NCBI GenBank assembly: GCA_964498785.1
Contig: CAZCJL010000052.1
Location: 1 to 47,503 of the forward strand
DNA length: 47,503 nucleotides
From: Mariaggregatimicrobium sp964498785
Lineage (GTDB): Bacteria > Zhuqueibacterota > Zhuqueibacteria > Thermofontimicrobiales > Thiofontviventaceae
Direction: 5' to 3'
Positions 44,674 through 47,503 of the stretch are shown here, one piece after another (position 1 is the first letter of the stretch; each line of letters starts with the position of its first letter). Both the position numbers and the translations under genes were made by a program. The notes below the pieces were generated by a model. That model was not told the DNA's origin, made no database searches, and saw nothing but the letters and a program-made list of their open reading frames with translations.

Positions 44674-44734
44674 ATAAAATTGTACACAGAATAACTGTAA
44701 TAATCAGAGTAAATGATTTGAGATAAATATTCAT
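44252..44734 (-). CDS. Secreted protein, duplicate copy lacking the T9SS sorting domain
   Basis: A 160-residue protein with its own signal peptide (ending near LTYSQ) and the same beta-rich domain as the downstream gene. It stops right after VWKEHVI with EW and a stop codon, where the sister gene continues into the sorting domain. Without that tail it should remain periplasmic. The repeat unit is direct, offset by 518 bp (43741-44155 against 44259-44673), with scattered substitutions only. AGGAGA precedes the ATG. It may be a truncated paralogue or a deliberate periplasmic form. Confidence 0.75.
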   Translation of the reverse strand: MNIYLKSFTLIITVILCTILFSSLTYSQSPSYKTVKFDLTFTSDHGSVEVYGGYFNNNQWPRGFREGSLKLTFNGSLSHFSMTPSRIQVVKYEQYDSNPVHITVLCDIPADWNKVNVYTRKGQANKITGKIYDTSGTSLGQFEDSGSSTWNVWKEHVIEW

Positions 44735-44924
44735 TTTGATAATCTCCTATTTTTTGTACATTGCATCGATTCAAATATTATTTCGATAATAATAAGATTG
44801 AGTAGTTGCTGGGATAATTATGGTGGAGCTCTTCTACATATACTTAACTTCATAATAGACTCTATTTCATTTTTTACATCAAAGTTAATATCAGGATTAA
44901 ACTCACTATAAACAACGTAAGAGT

Positions 44925-46232
44925 CTAATCCTTGATACACCGAATTGAAAATCCGTCCAAAATACCGCTATTGATGCGATCTACATATGAATGGCTGTAA
45001 TGAAGCCTGCGATCCCATGCTGTTCTATTATCAATTTTTGTAGAAGACCAGAAATGGGCGACGTAACCCATATAATAGTATCGACCATTGCTACCACGAT
45101 ACCCACCAGGCAGTGCGGAAAAATCAGTTTCATTGGTTGCACCTGTGTTTGGGTCTATCCAGTGTACTGTTCCCGTTTCTTTTAGCTTACCACCTTCATC
45201 TGTCCCACGAGTTCCAAGCTTATCGGCTTCAGATCGGCTCATACCTAAAAACAACTCAAGTTCTTTCCAGTCTTCATCTGATGGAACATGCCACCCAGAC
45301 GGGGCTATGTTGCGAACATCATTAACGGTATGCCAATTGTACAAATTGCCATAGGTATTAGCGTTACCTTCGTTGTTATCATATACACAATAGCCACCGA
45401 TTGTTAAATTTTGCCATTCTGTATTGCCAACTACTTTTGGGAGAGTATCGCCGTTACGGTAACGAGTTACTTTCAGATTTTCTGCCATCCACAATTGATT
45501 GCCGATTTTAATTGTTTTATATACATTACCGTCAATATCAGTTATTGTGTTTGTTTCGTTTTCATCAACAGGAATTAAAATTCGAAATGAGGTTGTTATA
45601 GGATTATTAGGTATTATTCGATAAACATCATAGTATTCAGGCTCTTCCCAGTTTGTTATTAGACTTGTTACTTCTGAGATTATACCAGCTACATCGCTAA
45701 TAATACTAAAATCTAAACCAAATAATTTTAATATAAATAAATAAAATTCATTTTCAGCATCTAACTGTTCAGGTGTACGTCTACCCATATAGATCCATTC
45801 ACTGCCAGCATATTCAACAAATTTTTCTATAGCTTGACCTTCGGCTGAATTGATATTAACTTGTCGAATTTGAGGGCCAGATACATTCATTGTTATGGTA
45901 TGCATACTATTATGAGGATAAATTCGTAACGAAGTTTTATATGTTTCTTGAGGATCTTCAACTATGAAACATTCAAAAATTGTTGTATCTAAATATTGTA
46001 CATTCATATTTGGAAGAGGATCACCTGATAAGTTTGTAACTAGTATTGTTATCTCTTCATCAGTCGTATTATCAGTAAAAGTGACAGAACCATTTGAATT
46101 TGTAATAGAATTTTTACAAAATACTTCATCGAGACCTTCATTATTTTCTGGTTCAGTAGATTTTTTGTCACAATATAGAGAAAATAAAATGGAAAGGAAT
46201 AAAATTAATGTCAAAATTTTATTAAACTTCAT
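44925..46232 (-). CDS. FISUMP-domain lipoprotein
   Basis: A 435-residue protein with a leader and a Cys at residue 21 (FSLYC) followed by DKKSTEPENNE, a typical FCB lipoprotein start. About 40-130 looks like a carboxypeptidase-regulatory or Ig-like beta domain, 130-225 is of unknown fold, and about 225-435 is the Fibrobacter succinogenes major paralogous domain: TDIDGNVYKTIKIGNQLWMAENL, YGNLYNWHTV, APSGWHVPSDEDWKELE, FSALPGGYRG, FWSS and GFSIRCIKD. Surface-exposed binding is likely. AGGAGA precedes the ATG. It is the first gene after the element copy nearest the integrase remnant. Confidence 0.9.
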   Translation of the reverse strand: MKFNKILTLILFLSILFSLYCDKKSTEPENNEGLDEVFCKNSITNSNGSVTFTDNTTDEEITILVTNLSGDPLPNMNVQYLDTTIFECFIVEDPQETYKTSLRIYPHNSMHTITMNVSGPQIRQVNINSAEGQAIEKFVEYAGSEWIYMGRRTPEQLDAENEFYLFILKLFGLDFSIISDVAGIISEVTSLITNWEEPEYYDVYRIIPNNPITTSFRILIPVDENETNTITDIDGNVYKTIKIGNQLWMAENLKVTRYRNGDTLPKVVGNTEWQNLTIGGYCVYDNNEGNANTYGNLYNWHTVNDVRNIAPSGWHVPSDEDWKELELFLGMSRSEADKLGTRGTDEGGKLKETGTVHWIDPNTGATNETDFSALPGGYRGSNGRYYYMGYVAHFWSSTKIDNRTAWDRRLHYSHSYVDRINSGILDGFSIRCIKD

Positions 46233-46258
46233 ATTAGTGGTCTCCTATTTTTTGAATA

Positions 46259-46381
46259 CATAATGTCTCGCTCACCTGTTAAAGTGGGCGCTTTTTGCTC
46301 ACTTTATCAGGTGAAGTGGAGTTGTTGGGCGGCTGCCGGGAGAGCGAGACATTGAGCGGACGTCTTTTCAGTCCGCTCAAC
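46259..46381 (-). repeat. 123-bp cassette-leader element, copy C
   Basis: Third copy, differing from the others by one visible base (GTGGAGTTG for GTGGGGTTG). It lies 26 bases upstream of the FISUMP gene on the minus strand. Beyond its heptamer side (46382 onward) there is no clear attC. Instead there is an 11-bp inverted pair CTGCATAACAT (46398-46408)/ATGTTATACAG (46521-46531), which could be a decayed attI or attC. Confidence 0.82.
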
Positions 46382-46432
46382 AAGTGATTATACAGATCTG
46401 CATAACATGAATACTTCATTTAAAAAAATATT

Positions 46433-46845
46433 TCATAAAGTCAATAAAAATTGTTGTTTTTGAAGATATTTTTTTGTATGTTCTCTGCAGAAACGCGAAC
46501 CGCGTTTTCTTACAATTTGAATGTTATACAGAAAGATAACGTTTAAAACGTATGGAACAGATTCCTGCCAAAATTCAAAATCTGTATGTTGATTTTCTAA
46601 AAAGGAATAAATACCCATCTGAGGAAATTCCTTCTCATTTAAATGATAGTGATGATCTGCAAAGATAAAAATAATCCGCTTTTCCCGCTGCGCTTCCTTT
46701 TATTCAATCTATGTAAAAGAAAAAAAAAGCTATATATTAAAATTAACCTATTCTGAATATTATCGTATTTCGTCCGCAGCGCATTGCGCACCTGATTGAG
46801 AAGTTTGGGAGATTTTTCGGTTGTAGTTGTGTTCAAATCCATCAT
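46433..46845 (-). pseudogene. Remnant of an integron-type tyrosine recombinase
   Basis: The first 25 or so residues after the ATG at 46845 or 46842 (SPKLLNQVRNALRTKY) match the start of the N-terminal SAM-like domain of integron integrases, where a segment such as KLLDQVR-x-x-x-R-x-KHYS is standard. After that the match is lost and the frame stops at 46639. A different minus frame downstream reads HLNEKEFPQMG, which could be an eroded form of the following RHP-x-x-MG segment. The catalytic domain is missing. It reads in the same direction as the cassettes. Recognition rests on one short segment, so confidence is moderate. Confidence 0.55.
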
Positions 46846-46980
46846 TCGCTTTATATTACGTTAATGGAAATGTTATTTAAAAATGGGTGGAAATAGAGCA
46901 AGCTTGTATAGGATTAATCTATGTAGTAAATATAAGAAAATATTCGTAATTGTCAACAGAAAAATTAATAAAAAGAAATT

Positions 46981-47114
46981 TCAGCCACGGATTGACACGG
47001 ATATACACGGATTCTTTTTAATCCGTGTTCAATCCGTGTGGATCAGTGGCAGATATTTATTTTATGACGCAAAGCGTCATGCAATCCGTACCGCCGGAAA
47101 CCGGCGGCACGAGA
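46981..47114 (+). repeat. CCACGGATTGACACGG intergenic repeat, copy 1
   Basis: About 134 bp containing CAGCCACGGATTGACACGG, its near-inverse ATCCGTGTTCAATCCGTGTG, the palindrome GACGCAAAGCGTC and the hairpin GCCGGAAACCGGC. A second copy lies at 47347-47490. Between and after the first copy are two GC-rich hairpins (GCTGCGGAGCAGC near 47115; CCTCCGGCGCAAGCCGGAGG near 47142). No gene is present from 46861 to the window end. Confidence 0.8.
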
Positions 47115-47346
47115 AGCTGCGGAGCAGCGTAACTCATTTGCCTCCGGCGCAAGCCGGAGGATCAGGAATCGCACTTTTCAGAAAAACGATTTAAGAAATT
47201 TAGATTTTGAAATACGAATAAGGATCAACGATTTATGATTTTAGAAGATTTTTCACGAGGCCAGCGATCCCATCGCTGATCCGCATGAACTTGCAAAATA
47301 CAAATCCCGGACTTTTGATACAGTCCGTAATTCATTTTAACCAATT

Positions 47347-47490
47347 TCAGCCACGGATTGACGCTGATACACATGGATTTATTTAATTTTCAAAAAAATC
47401 CGTGTTCAATCCGTGGGGATCAGTGGCAGATATTTATTTTATGACGCAAAGCGTCATACAATGCGTGCCGCCGGAAACCGACGGCACGAG
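47347..47490 (+). repeat. CCACGGATTGACACGG intergenic repeat, copy 2
   Basis: Second copy of the repeat at 46981-47114, same orientation, with a few substitutions and an A-rich insertion in the loop between the two CCGTG arms. It again includes GACGCAAAGCGTC and ends in the hairpin GCCGGAAACCGACGGC. Confidence 0.8.
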
Positions 47491-47503
47491 AACATTAAAA
47501 ACT

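Noticed and set aside
41399..46381. Three spaced repeats as a CRISPR-like array
   Set aside because: The units are 123 bp and 1.8-3 kb apart with genes between them; there are no short regular spacers and no cas genes.
46433..46618. 61-residue minus-strand open frame
   Set aside because: No ribosome-binding site, low complexity and a GC hairpin at its 3' part; it is better explained as debris of the integrase remnant and decayed attachment site.

Overview
The window looks like a chromosomal segment of a Gram-negative member of the FCB superphylum (Calditrichota, KSB1 or Ignavibacteria-like). This rests on two proteins with type IX secretion (T9SS) sorting domains of the NYPNPFN type, several lipoproteins, a FISUMP-domain lipoprotein and a PGI of the transaldolase/PGI family. 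The phylum assignment is inference; there is no rRNA or tRNA gene to test it. Layout, 0-24 kb: housekeeping metabolism. On the plus strand lie transketolase, glucose-6-phosphate isomerase and ribulose-phosphate 3-epimerase (pentose phosphate cluster). A long minus-strand run follows: mannose-family PTS IIC and IID, HPr and enzyme I, then metK, ahcY and a lipoprotein; then RidA with an S66 LD-carboxypeptidase; a radical SAM protein overlapping a glycosyltransferase; a riboflavin operon (ribD-ribE-ribBA-ribH) trailed by a saccharopine-dehydrogenase-like gene; a DUF1566 membrane protein and a beta-barrel-like protein. Layout, 23.8-31 kb: a partner-switching module (response-regulator PP2C phosphatase, STAS antagonist, RsbW-like kinase); a plus-strand run of an M1 metallopeptidase, an unusual Fe-S protein, a voltage-gated-type K+ channel with a C-terminal zinc ribbon and a C_GCAxxG_C_C protein; and a HicA/HicB toxin-antitoxin pair. 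Layout, 31-38.5 kb: a 1094-residue T9SS-secreted double beta-propeller protein, then an aroQ-pheA-glutamine amidotransferase operon and two membrane proteins. Layout, 38.5-47.5 kb: the accessory region. It has a non-coding stretch that looks like a degenerate group II intron-type RNA broken by two palindromic elements. Next comes what I read as a decayed, AT-rich integron cassette array, all on the minus strand. Two good attC sites, each with paired arms and single unpaired bases, lie directly after cassette genes. A 123-bp element occurs three times, each time just 5' of a cassette's first gene, with its edge on the attC recombination heptamer. The start of an integron-type tyrosine recombinase survives as a pseudogene upstream of the array, in the same orientation as the cassettes. 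Cassette cargo includes a TIR-like/DUF4062 protein fused to a DeoR-C-like (ISOCOT-type) sensor domain, a membrane pair whose NlpC/P60-like partner has lost its catalytic Cys and His, a FISUMP lipoprotein, and a tandemly duplicated secreted protein, only one copy of which kept the T9SS tail. The window ends in intergenic repeats.
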